From positions 124,001 to 188,000 of the forward strand of contig NZ_JAEMUX010000007.1 in the NCBI RefSeq assembly GCF_016598475.1: a stretch of DNA of 64,000 nt, written 5' to 3'. Below, in pieces: positions 54,175-63,476 of this stretch (position 1 is its first letter; each line of letters begins with the position of its first letter). Below the pieces are notes generated by a model, which was not told the origin of the DNA, did no database searches, and was given only the letters and a program-made list of their open reading frames with translations. Both the position numbers and the translations under genes were made by a program. This stretch comes from Streptomyces adelaidensis (GTDB lineage Bacteria > Actinomycetota > Actinomycetes > Streptomycetales > Streptomycetaceae).

Positions 54175-55895
54175 ATGGACGAGCAGAGAGCAGTGCGGGC
54201 GCCGGGGAATCTGCCGGTCACCGTCAGCAGCTTCGTGGGGCGGCGGCGGGAACTGGCCGAGGTCAGACGGCGGTTGGAGGCGTCACGTCTGCTGACCCTC
54301 ACCGGGCCCGGGGGGAGTGGGCAAGACGAGGCTCGCGGTTCGGGCCGCCGAGCTTGCCCGGCGGGCCTTTCCGCACGGTGTCTGGTTCGCGGGCCTGGCC
54401 GCCGTCGAGGACAAGGGCAGGGTGGCGGACGCCGTCGCGGCGGCCCTGGGGGTGCGGCACCGGTCCCCTCGTACGGTGCTGGAGCAGCTGGCCGACCACC
54501 TCGTGGATCGCCAGGTCCTCCTCGTCCTGGACAACTGCGAGCACCTGGTGGTCACCTGCGCGAGCCTCGTCGACCAGCTGTTGCTCCACGCCCCGGGCCT
54601 GCGCGTGCTCGCCACCAGTCGCCGGCCCCTGGGGGTCTCGGGCGAACGCGTCCTCTCGGTGGATCCGTTGCCCATGCCCGCCGTGACTCCGTCCGCCGAG
54701 GAGCCTGAGGGGCTTGGGCCCCCTGTGTCACCTGTCTCACCTGAGGCACTTGCGGGGCTGGAGGCCTACGAGTCCGTCGTACTGCTCGTCGACCGGGCGA
54801 CCGCGGTCCGGCCGGGCTTCGCCGTGAGTGCGGAGAACCGGGGCGCGGTGGCGCGGTTGTGCGCCCGGCTGGATGGGCTTCCGCTCGCGATCGAGCCGGC
54901 CGCCACCCGGCTGCGGTCCCTGTCCGTGGAGCAGGTCGCCGACCGGCTCGACGACCGCTTCCGGCTGCTCACCCCGGGAGGCTCGGCGGCTGTTTCGCGG
55001 CAGCAGACGCAGCAGACGCTGCGGGCGCTGATGGAGTGGAGCTACGACCTGTGCTCGGAGCAGGAGAGACTGCTGTGGGCCGGGCTCTCGGTCTTCCCCG
55101 CGGAGTTCGACCTGGCGGCGGTCGAGGGAATCTGCGGGGGACCGGGCACCGGCATCGAAACGGCGGACGTCGTCGACCTGCTCGACGGGCTGGTCGCGAA
55201 AGTCGGTGGTCGCGGCGCGCCCGGAACTGCCGCAGGCCCGCTTCCGCATGCTGGAGACCATCCGGCACTACGGCCGCGACCTCCTCGCCGGCAGTGGCCT
55301 GAGACACGACCGCAGCCGCGCCCACCGTGACCACTCTCTGCGCCTGGCCGTCGACGCCTGCGAGACGTGGTGCGGACCCGGCCAGGCCGAGAACCTCGCC
55401 CGTCTGCACACGGAGCGGGACAACCTCGCGGCGGCGCTCGACTGGTCGCTCTCCGAGCCCGGCGAGTCCCGATCGGCCCTGGTCCTCGCGACGGCGTTGC
55501 GCCACCACTGGACGGCGGGCGAGCAGCTCGCGCCCGGCCGCCGAAGGCTCGACCAGGCGCTGCGGGCGGCGCCCGACCCCACGCCGGAACGGGGGCACGC
55601 CCTCTGGGTCGCCGCCTGGATCGCGCTGCCGCAGGGCGACGGTGGGACGGCCGCCGGGCGGTTGCGGGAGTGCGCCGCGATCGCCGAGCGGCACGACGAC
55701 GACCGCCTGCGCGGATACGTACAGCTGCTGTCGGGCACGACGGCGCTCTTCGCCGGTGACGCGGACCGGGCCACGCGGCACTTCGCGGCGGCCGTCGACC
55801 GGATGCGGGTGCGGGAGGAGATCACGGGCGAGCCTGTCGGCGCCCTCAACAACATCACCCGAGACATCGCCAGCCTGCCCGTACGGGTCAGCTGA
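54175..55895 (+). pseudogene. LuxR/AfsR-like STAND ATPase regulator, two frameshifts and truncated
   Basis: Three frames encode one ATPase regulator: NLPVTVSSFVGRRRELAEVR and RLLTLTGPGG, then GKTRLAVRAAELARRAFP (P-loop), VLLVLDNCEHLVV (Walker B), VLATSRRPLGVSGERV, DGLPLAIEPAATRLRSL and WSYDLCSEQERLLW, then RFRMLETIRHYGRDLLAG and TPR-like helices. Breaks: near 54322 (extra A between the Gly-rich loop and GKTR) and near 55200 (AAA for AA). It stops at LPVRVS, well before the usual end, so the expected C-terminal helices and the LuxR-type DNA-binding domain are missing. A paralogue lies at 60979-63176. Confidence 0.85.
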
Positions 55896-55955
55896 AGCCC
55901 GGCTTCCCGGCCCTCCCGGCTTCCCGGCTTCCCGGGGGCCTACGGGCCTGGGGGG

Positions 55956-56883
55956 TCAGATGTCGCCGATGGCCGAGCGATCGAGCGGCGTGGGCCGGAA
56001 CTCCTGCAACAGGTCCGCGTACGGTCCGGCGAACAGTTCGCCCACCGCCTCGGCGGTCCAGCCGCCCGCCCTGAGGTGCTCCTCGGTCTCGCCGGGATGC
56101 GTCCACAGGGCGATCCGGTCACCGCCGACGGCGATGGCCTGTCCGGTGACCCCGGCCGACTCCTTCGACGCCAGGAACACGATCAAGGGGGCGACGTCGT
56201 CCGGGGTGCCCAGGCCCTGACACCTGGCCCCTTCGGGAATCGGGTCGCCCGCGTCCGCCCTCGCCACCAGGTCCCCGATGCGGGGCATGGCGGCGACCAT
56301 ACGGGTCAGCGCGGTCGGCACGACGGCGTTGACGGTGACGTCGAGCCGGCGAGTTCGACGGCCCAGGTACGTGTCATGGCGACGATCGCCCCCTTGGCGG
56401 CCGAGTACGCGGTCCGGCCGAAGCCGGCGCGCTGTCCCGCGGGCGAGCCGACCAGGATGAGCCGGCCGCCCTCGCCCTGCTCCCGGAAGCGGGCCACCGC
56501 GGCGCGGACACAGGTGAACGTACCGCGCAGATGGCTGGTGACCGCGAGGTCGAAGTCGTCGTCGGTGGTGTTGCGCAGCGTCTTGTCCCGCAGCGCACCG
56601 GCGTTGGTGATCATCACATCGGGCCGGCCGAACTCCTCGACCGCCCGCCCCACCAGCGCGTCAGCGACCTCGGACCCGCCGACCGCGTCGGCCTGGGCGA
56701 CGGCGGCCCCGCCCGCCGCCGTGATCGCCTCGGCGGTCTCCGTGGCCACGTCGGCGTCGAGGTCGTTCACCACGACGGCGGCACCGGTCGCGGCGAGCGC
56801 GCGGGCGTAGGCCCGTCCCAGGCCGCGTCCGGCGCCGATGACGGCACCCCGGCCGGACCTGTGTCCCGGCCGGACCGGGACAT
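55956..56883 (-). pseudogene. Short-chain dehydrogenase/reductase, two frameshifts
   Basis: An SDR split over three frames. The nucleotide motif GAVIGAGRGLGRAYARALA is in the first part, then VVNDLDADVATETAEAI, DVMITNAGALRDKTL and the Ser/Tyr/Lys catalytic part GSPAGQRAGFGRTAYSAAKGA. After the second break come VPTALTRMVAAMPRIG and FLASKESAGVTGQAIAVGGD. Breaks: near 56848 (one base short in a C run) and near 56345. An ATG at 56883 (MSRSGRDTGPAG) joins the first part only if the first break is repaired. SDRs of this kind (MaoC-linked type) act on hydroxyacyl-CoA or similar. Next to the NarL-type regulator, convergent with nothing. Confidence 0.82.
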
Positions 56884-56945
56884 CCGTCGCGGCGGACGCG
56901 GACGCCGTGGGGGGCGTCGAGGCGGCACGCGACGCGAGGCGAGGA

Positions 56946-57586
56946 TCAGCCCTGCGGCGGCACCAGCCCCTGTCTGACCGCGAACAGAGCGGCCTGCGTC
57001 CGTGACGTGAGCCGGAGTTTGCGCAGCAGGTTGCTCACGTGGGTGCGGGCGGTGCGCTCGCTGATCACCAGTTCGTCGGCGATCTGCTGGTTGGAACGGC
57101 CCTGGGCGACGAGGACGAGGACATCGCGCTCGCGGCCGGTGAGGGCACCGAGCCCGGCGGGCGGCGAGACGAGTTCCTGAGTGAGTCCCCTGGCGACGAC
57201 CGGGTCGAGGAAGACCTCACCCCGGGCGGCGGCGCGGATCGCGGCGACGACCTCGCCCGCTTCGGCGTCCTTGAGGAGATAGCCGGCCGCACCGTGCGCG
57301 AGGGCGGCGTGGACGCGTTCCATCTCGCCGAAGCTGGTGAGCACCACGACGCGGACCCCGGGGAAGCGGTTCGTGATCCGCTCGATCGCCGTGGCGCCGT
57401 CCATCCTCGGCATGAGGAGGTCCATCAGCACCACGTCCGGCAGTTCCCGGTGGGCCGACATCGCGTCCAGCCTGGCGAGCGCCTCCTGCCCGTCGCGGCC
57501 TCCGCCGCGACCTCCATGTCGTCCAGCACTTCGAGGTAGGCGCGGATGCCGCGGCGCACCACCGCGTGGTCGTCCACGATGAGCAC
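56946..57586 (-). pseudogene. NarL/LuxR-family response regulator, one frameshift
   Basis: Partner of the following kinase. Receiver domain: LIVDDHAVVRRGIRAYLE at the start, then after a break near 57498 it resumes at DGQEALARLDAMSAHRELPD, with the phosphoacceptor Asp in DVVLMDLLMPRMDG and Lys in GYLLKDAEAGEV. The C-terminal LuxR domain is complete (LTGRERDVLVLVAQGRSNQQ, ERTARTHVSNLLRKLRL). Start uncertain: GTG at 57586 (VLIVDDH) is likely. About 212 aa when repaired. One missing base in a run of C/G near 57498. Confidence 0.87.
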
Positions 57587-57612
57587 CCGGGTCGGCCGGC
57601 CCTCGTCGCAGT

Positions 57613-59319
57613 TCAGAGCCGTACCGCCAACGGCGGGTTCGGCAGGCCGTCCGGGGCGTCGGTGGCCGGTCCCGGGACGTGCACGGGAAGCGGTACGACC
57701 ACCCGCACCGTCGTGCCCCGATTCCGCTCCGTCGCGCCGTTCTTCCGTACGGTCGCGCCGTTCTGCCGTACGGTCGTGCCGCTCCTCGCGCGCCAGCCGA
57801 CCCTCATGGTGCCGCCCCATCTCTCCGCCCTCTCCCGCATGGTCGTCAGTCCGTAGCCGTGCTCCCAGGACGCGTCGCCGGCGGCAGATCCGGCCGCGGT
57901 CCCGGCGCCCGCGGCGCCCGACTCCGGCAGCCCCCGGCCGTCGTCGGAGACGGTCGCCGTCAGCGTGTGGTCACGTACCCCGAGGCGGATGGTGACGCCG
58001 GTGGCCTCCGCGTGCTTGACCACGTTGTGAATGGCTTCGACGACGATCCGGTACACGTCCTCGGCGAGTTCCGGTTCGAGGTCCGCCAGTTCCGCACCGC
58101 ACAGCAGCCGGAAGCGCAGGCCCGTACGGTTCTCGGTACTCCTGACCAGCGCGCTCAACGCCTCGTCCAGTCCGAGCCTGGGCGAGGAGGCCGGACGGAG
58201 CTCGTGCACCATCGCCCTGAGGTCGGCGAGTACGGTCTTCGACAACGCCCCGACCTCGTCCGAGAACCGGCGCACGCTGTCGGCCGGCACCGGTTCGCCG
58301 CGCGTGCCCAGCACTCCGACGGCGTTGGCCTGCATACCGATCGAGAACACCTGCTGGACGATCGAGTCGTGCAGATCGCGGGCGAGACGCTGCCGCTCGT
58401 CCCGGCGGGCCCCCTCGCGCTCGCGCTGCAGCAACGTCGCGTAGTCGGCGGCGAGGGCGGCCTGCTCGGCCATGGCGGCGAGGAACTCCAGCGTACGGCC
58501 GCCGACCTCCTGCCCGGGCGCGAAGTACGCGTTCAGCACGCCACCGGCACGGCCACGCACCATCAGGGGCACGCTGACGAAGGAGTCCCAGGTCAGCTCG
58601 CCGAGATAGGCGTGCAGCGGCTCCCAGGCGGGATCCTCGCGGATCTGGTCCCAGCGGTGCGGGACGACCACCGGCCGGTGGTCCCGTACGGCGTCGAGCA
58701 TGCACAGCCGCGCGCCCAGGGCCCGGCACTCCAGCAGCCGGTCCCAGAAGGCGTCCCACCGCCGCAGCCCGGCGGAGGCCATCAGCCGCAGTTCCCGCCC
58801 CGCCCCGTCCAGGACGAGGATCTGAACCCCGGCCAGGCCGTCGGTCTGCACGATCTGCCGGGCCACCGCGTTCAGCGCGGAGCCGAGTGAGCCCTCGGAG
58901 GTCGTCGCGATCGAGGTCCGGGCGATCGCCGCGATCCGGCGCTGCCGGTGCCGTTCCTCGGTCACATCGCGGAACGACACCACCGTCAACGGTGGATCGA
59001 CCGGCAGAGCCCGGGCCCGATAGGCGAACTCCCGGCGGCCCCCCGAGACGGGCTCCCAAAGCGCGACCTGTTCGTCCGGCCGGTCCTCCAGCAGCCCCAC
59101 CCGGGCCGCGGCGGCACCACCCTCCACCAGCGCGAACGGAGCCTCCGCGCCCAGCAGCACGGACTCGTCGCCGCCACCGCACAGCGCGACGCCTGCCGGG
59201 TTGAGCCGTACGAACCGGCCCGCGGCGTCCACCACGGCGAGGCCGTCCGGCGTGACGGCGGCGACAGCCTCCCAATCCACGAGCGGCGAACCGGACACGG
59301 CCGACCTCCTCCTCATCAC
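57613..59319 (-). CDS. NarL-type sensor histidine kinase with PAS and GAF domains
   Basis: 568-residue cytoplasmic kinase. PAS domain (about residues 15-130), GAF domain (SLGSALNAVARQIVQTDGLA to about 300), then HisKA_3 with the phosphoacceptor in RLARDLHDSIVQQVFSIG, and HATPase (EAIHNVVKHAEATGV, SDDGRGLPESG, GYGLTTMRERAERWGG). The last strand is preceded by a 63-bp triplication (three 7-residue units, 57718-57780). Partner of the NarL-type regulator 26 bp downstream. Start at 59319 (GTG) or 59316 (ATG), both with AAGGG upstream. No membrane helix, so it probably senses a cytoplasmic signal. Confidence 0.92.
   Translation of the reverse strand: MMRRRSAVSGSPLVDWEAVAAVTPDGLAVVDAAGRFVRLNPAGVALCGGGDESVLLGAEAPFALVEGGAAAARVGLLEDRPDEQVALWEPVSGGRREFAYRARALPVDPPLTVVSFRDVTEERHRQRRIAAIARTSIATTSEGSLGSALNAVARQIVQTDGLAGVQILVLDGAGRELRLMASAGLRRWDAFWDRLLECRALGARLCMLDAVRDHRPVVVPHRWDQIREDPAWEPLHAYLGELTWDSFVSVPLMVRGRAGGVLNAYFAPGQEVGGRTLEFLAAMAEQAALAADYATLLQREREGARRDERQRLARDLHDSIVQQVFSIGMQANAVGVLGTRGEPVPADSVRRFSDEVGALSKTVLADLRAMVHELRPASSPRLGLDEALSALVRSTENRTGLRFRLLCGAELADLEPELAEDVYRIVVEAIHNVVKHAEATGVTIRLGVRDHTLTATVSDDGRGLPESGAAGAGTAAGSAAGDASWEHGYGLTTMRERAERWGGTMRVGWRARSGTTVRQNGATVRKNGATERNRGTTVRVVVPLPVHVPGPATDAPDGLPNPPLAVRL
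57718..57780 (-). repeat. 21-bp tandem repeat, three copies, in the kinase ATP-binding domain
   Basis: Three units encode GTTVRQN, GATVRKN and GATERNR, followed by a final GTTVRVVVPL that looks like the original end of the domain. Units are 21 bp, so the frame is kept. The first two units differ in only three bases. Confidence 0.85.
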
Positions 59320-59612
59320 CCTTGACGAGATCGCCGTCGACGAGATCGCCGTCGACGAGCGGCCAACTGCGCACGATCGTAGCCCGGCGGATTCGGCTCG
59401 GGACTACGTCATTCGACCTGTTCGTCCGCCGGTCGAAGCGCCGAGCGGGTTCAGTCATTGCTCGCGTTCCCGCCCCGTATCGCCCCTGCATAACGTGGAG
59501 GCGGCCGACGCGGATCCGTTACTCCCCCGTACCTCGGATCCGCGTGGCCACCCCCGCGGCGCACTCGCCCGTACGCTCCCCCCGAACCCCCGACGACGAG
59601 GAGTTCCGAGAA
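59320..59612. other. Divergent intergenic region
   Basis: About 290 bp between the kinase (minus) and acyl-CoA ligase (plus). A 15-bp direct repeat GACGAGATCGCCGTC lies at 59324-59338 and 59339-59353 just upstream of the kinase start. No clear palindromic operator was found. Confidence 0.5.
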
Positions 59613-61205
59613 ATGGATGTCTCGATCGGCACCATCTGGGAGGCGGTCTGCCGCGCGCTGCCCGACGCCGTCGCCGTCACCGAGCCCGAACGGGACACCA
59701 CCTACCGGGAGTTCGACGAGCGCGCGGCCCGGCTGGCCGCCGCGCTGGAGGAGGCCGGGGTCCGCGCGGGCGACACCGTCGCCTGCTACCTCTACAACGG
59801 CGCCACCTACCTGGAGACGGTCTTCGCCGCCTTCAAGGTCGGCGCCGTACCGGTGAACGCCAACTACCGCTACACCGGCGAGGAACTCACCGAACTCCTC
59901 ACCGACGCCGACGCGACCGCGCTCGTCTTCAGCGGCGCCCTGGCCGACCGGGTCACCCATGCCGCCGGCCACGTACACACCCTGAAGCTGCTCGTACGGG
60001 CGGGGGAGCCGCCCGCCCACGGCCCGGCCGGGCCGCCGGCGCCCGAACTGGAGGAACTGCTGGCGTCGTACGAGCCACGACCACCGCGCCGGCGGCCCGG
60101 CTCGGACCGGCTCTTCATGTACACCGGCGGGACCACCGGCAAGCCGAAAGGCGTCGTCTGGCAGCTGAGCGACCTCCTCCACTGCATTCCCATCCTCCGG
60201 CAGGCCGGTGTCACCGAGCTTCCCCGGTCCCTCGACGAGGCCGTGTCGACGGCGGTCGCCGCGCACCGCGAACGCAGGGCGCCCACGACCATGCCCGTCG
60301 TCCCGCTCATGCACGCCACCGGCCTCTTCAACACCATGGGCACCCTGCTGGTCGGCGGCCGGGCGGTCACCGCACGACAGGGGGGCCTGGATCCGGAGCA
60401 CGTCTGGCGGACGCTCGCCGAACGCGGGGTCGACACCCTGCTCGTCGCGGGCAACGCCGTCTGCCGGCCGCTCGTCGACGAACTGCTGCGTGCCGAGCAG
60501 GCCGGGAAGCCGTACGACCTGCGCCCCCTCAAGGGCATCCTCAGCTCCGGCACCGCGCTCGACGACCGGCTCAAGCAGGCACTGCACGAGCGTGCCGATG
60601 TCACGGTCCTCGACGCCATCGCCTCCAGCGAAGGCGGCCTCTTCGCCCTCGCGGTCACCTCGTCGGTGGCGGACCTCCCCGCCCGCTTCCACCCCGTGCC
60701 CGCCGCGAAGGTGATCGGCGCCGACGACCGGTTCGTCGAACCCGGCAGCGACGAGATCGGGAACCTCGCCTACTGCGGCCCCATGCCGCTGGGCTACTAC
60801 AAGGACACCGACAAGACGGCACGCACGTTCCGGACCGTCGCGGGAGTCCGGTACGCCATCCCCGGCGACCTCGCGCGGATCGAGGCCGACGGCGCGATCC
60901 GGTTCCTGGGACGCGGTTCCGGCGTGATCAACACCGGCGGCGAGAAGGTGCACGCCCAGGAAGTGGAGAACGCCCTGCTCACGCACCCCGCCGTGACCGA
61001 CTGCGCCGTCGTCGGCGTGCCCGACGAGACCTGGGGCGAGCGCGTCGCGGCGGTCGTCGCGGTGCCCGACACCAGCACGGTGACCGGCGCGGAACTGCGC
61101 GACTGGGTCCGGCGCACCCTCGCCGGCTACAAGGTCCCGCGATCCGTCGTCCTGACGAACACCCTCCCTCGCACCCCGACCGGCAAGCTCGAAATCGCCT
61201 GGTGA
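59613..61205 (+). CDS. Acyl-CoA synthetase/ligase (AMP-binding)
   Basis: 530-residue adenylate-forming ligase that would activate a carboxylic acid as acyl-AMP and transfer it to CoA. A3 P-loop YTGGTTGKPKG (about residues 168-178), VPLMHATG core, SSGTALDDRLKQAL, the A8-like GDLARIEADGAIRFLGRG and the catalytic C-terminal Lys in PTGKLEIAW. ATG with GAGGAG upstream. No thioesterification partner is nearby; the substrate could be a fatty or aromatic acid. The stop overlaps the decayed tail of the opposite regulator gene. Confidence 0.94.
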   Translation: MDVSIGTIWEAVCRALPDAVAVTEPERDTTYREFDERAARLAAALEEAGVRAGDTVACYLYNGATYLETVFAAFKVGAVPVNANYRYTGEELTELLTDADATALVFSGALADRVTHAAGHVHTLKLLVRAGEPPAHGPAGPPAPELEELLASYEPRPPRRRPGSDRLFMYTGGTTGKPKGVVWQLSDLLHCIPILRQAGVTELPRSLDEAVSTAVAAHRERRAPTTMPVVPLMHATGLFNTMGTLLVGGRAVTARQGGLDPEHVWRTLAERGVDTLLVAGNAVCRPLVDELLRAEQAGKPYDLRPLKGILSSGTALDDRLKQALHERADVTVLDAIASSEGGLFALAVTSSVADLPARFHPVPAAKVIGADDRFVEPGSDEIGNLAYCGPMPLGYYKDTDKTARTFRTVAGVRYAIPGDLARIEADGAIRFLGRGSGVINTGGEKVHAQEVENALLTHPAVTDCAVVGVPDETWGERVAAVVAVPDTSTVTGAELRDWVRRTLAGYKVPRSVVLTNTLPRTPTGKLEIAW

Positions 61206-63176
61206 GCGCCCGCTGGTACGCGTCCGTCCCCAGGGCTCGTAGGACCGTCTCCTCGCACCGCGCGTGATGCTCGGCCAGGTGCGGGCCGAACGCGGCGATG
61301 CCGGTGCCGATCTCCCGCCACAGGGCCCCTACGGCCCCCAGCAGCCGCCCGGCCCGCGCACAGTCGCCGTCGGAAGCGCTGATCCAGGCCAGCAGTTCGA
61401 GCATGAGGGCAGTGCCGACGTAGTCGTTGAAGCCGCGCTGGATCTCCAGAGCGGCTCGTACGAGAGCCAGCGCCGAGGTGCCGTCCTTGCGCACCCAGGC
61501 GTCGTGGCCCGGGGCCCACAGTGCGTACGAGCGGCACCACCGCTCGCCGTGCCTCTCGGCCGTGGCGACCGCGTGGCGCCCGGACTCGGCCGCCCGCGGA
61601 TCGCCCAGGTGAGCCTGCGCGACACTGAGCTGGAAGAGGAAGAACAGCCCGCCCGGTCCCGCGCCCGAGGCGTTCTGGGTGCTCACCGCGGCCTCGTACC
61701 AGGACACGGCTTCCTCCAGGCGCCCCCGGAAGAGGGCGGAGGTGCCACGAAGGCCTTGCACGGAGGCGCGGACGACGGGATCAGCCAGCCGTTCGCCGAG
61801 CTCGTCGGCCTCGGTCAGCCAGCGGTCGGCGGTGGTGTGGTCCGCCTGCAGCAGTGCCGCCCAGGCACCCGCCCACAGGGCGCCCGCCCGCGCCGGAGTG
61901 GGCTCGGGGGCGGCCGTCAGAGCCCGCTCGACGCGGTCCCGTCCCTCACCGAGGAAACCGTCGGCGCACCAGTGGAAGCGCAGGGCGGCGACGAGCGCGA
62001 GCGTCGCTTGCGCGTCCTCGTCCACGCCGTCCTACTCCAGCGCCACCCGCAGATTCCCGTGGTGCGCCCGCAGCCGGGCCAGGCCGTCCTCCTGGCCGGG
62101 TCCGTACCAGGCGGCGGCGGAGGACTCGGCCAGCGCACGGAAGAAGTCGCGATGCCGGCGCAGGAGCCGGCGCTCCTCGCCCGACTCGGCCAGGCGCCCG
62201 CGCCCGTACTCGCGGATGGTCTCCAGCATCCGGTACTGGGGTCGGCTGTCGTTCTCGGCGGTGAGGACGACGGACTGCGTGACCAGTCGGTCGAGGAGGT
62301 CGAGGATCTCGCTCCGGGGGACGCCGTCGCCGCAGCACACCTCTTCGGCTGCCTCCAGGTCGAAGCCGCCCGCGAAGACCGACAGCCGTCTCCACAGGAG
62401 CTGTTCTCCGGGGGAGCACAGGTCGTGGCTCCAGTCGATCAGGGCCCTCAGCGTGCGCTGGTGCGGTCGGGCGGTGCGGCTGCCACCGGTGAGCAGGGCG
62501 AAGCGGTCCTCCAGACGGGCCCCGAGCTGTTCGACCGTCAGGGTGCGCAGCCGGGTCGCGGCCAGTTCGATGGCCAGCGGCAGTCCGTCAAGCCGTTCGC
62601 ACAGCCGCATGGCCACGTCACGGTTCGCGTCGGTGATCCGGAACGACGGGCGGACCGCCTCGGCCCGGTCCCGCAGCAGCTCGACCGCCTCGTCCGGCAC
62701 CGAGAGGGGCGGCACGGTGAAGACGGATTCGCCCGTGATGCCGAGCGATGCGCGGCTGGTCGCCAGGACGCGCAGCCCGGGCGCGGCGGACAGCAGGGCA
62801 TGGGCGAGCCGGGCGCAGGCGTCGGCCAGATGCTCGCAGTTGTCCAGCACGATCAGCGTCCGGCGCCGGGCCAGGTGATCGGCGAGCCGGTCACTGACGG
62901 GCCTGGCCCCCAGATCCGGCACGCTCAGCGCGGTCGTGGTCGCGCCCGCCACCGCGGCGGGATCCCGCACGGAGGCCAGATCCACCAGCCACACCCCGTC
63001 GGGGAAGCCCTTGCGCATCGAGGTCGCCGCCTCCAGGGCCAGCCGGGTCTTGCCGACGCCGCCCACGCCGGTGAGCGTCACCAGCCGTGCCGTCTCCAGA
63101 CGGCTTCGGATCGCTGCGATGTCCCGCCGTCGCCCCACGAAGGTGCTGAAGACGGCGGGCAGGTTTCCCGAGGTCA
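60979..63176 (-). pseudogene. LuxR/AfsR-like STAND ATPase regulator with an in-frame amber codon and lost C-terminus
   Basis: Starts MTSGNLPAVFSTFVGRRRDI, then the P-loop TGVGGVGKTRLALEAA, Walker B TLIVLDNCEHLAD, VLATSRASLGITGESV, DGLPLAIELAATRLRTL and RMLETIREYGRGRLAESG, and TPR-like helices. A TAG at 62032-62034 interrupts NLRVALE and the same frame resumes as VDEDAQATLALVAALRFHW, so it is one gene with a nonsense codon (perhaps from TGG). The helical region continues to about LRALGTDAYQRAL near 61210, after which the frame is only antisense to the ligase gene and ends at 60979. The DNA-binding domain expected at the C-terminus is missing. Paralogue of the gene at 54175. Confidence 0.85.
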
Positions 63177-63448
63177 TTCCGGTCACGCTCCCTCGCTTCC
63201 CATGGTGGGAACCGTGCCGCAACGCTAAGGAAACCTGTCGGTCGGGGCAAGGGACGGGAATGTCGCGCCCCCCGTCGACCCGCCAGGGCTGCGCTGAACG
63301 CGCCGGCCGTGGGGTTGCCGGCCCGGGAAGACGCACAGCTGCCTGATGTGCGCTTGTCGATGCTGCACAGCTCGACGAGGAGATTTGTGGATACGCGACA
63401 TGGGATGACGGGCGGGCTCTTCCTACTGTTCACGGACACGTAACACAC

Positions 63449-63460
63449 CGCTGTACAGCG
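63449..63460. promoter_or_regulatory. 12-bp perfect palindrome before the AMP-binding gene
   Basis: CGCTGTACAGCG, 17 bp upstream of the GTG at 63477, between the divergent regulator and ligase genes. A possible operator; regulator unknown. Confidence 0.3.
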
Positions 63461-63476
63461 TCGTCGAGGTGATCTG

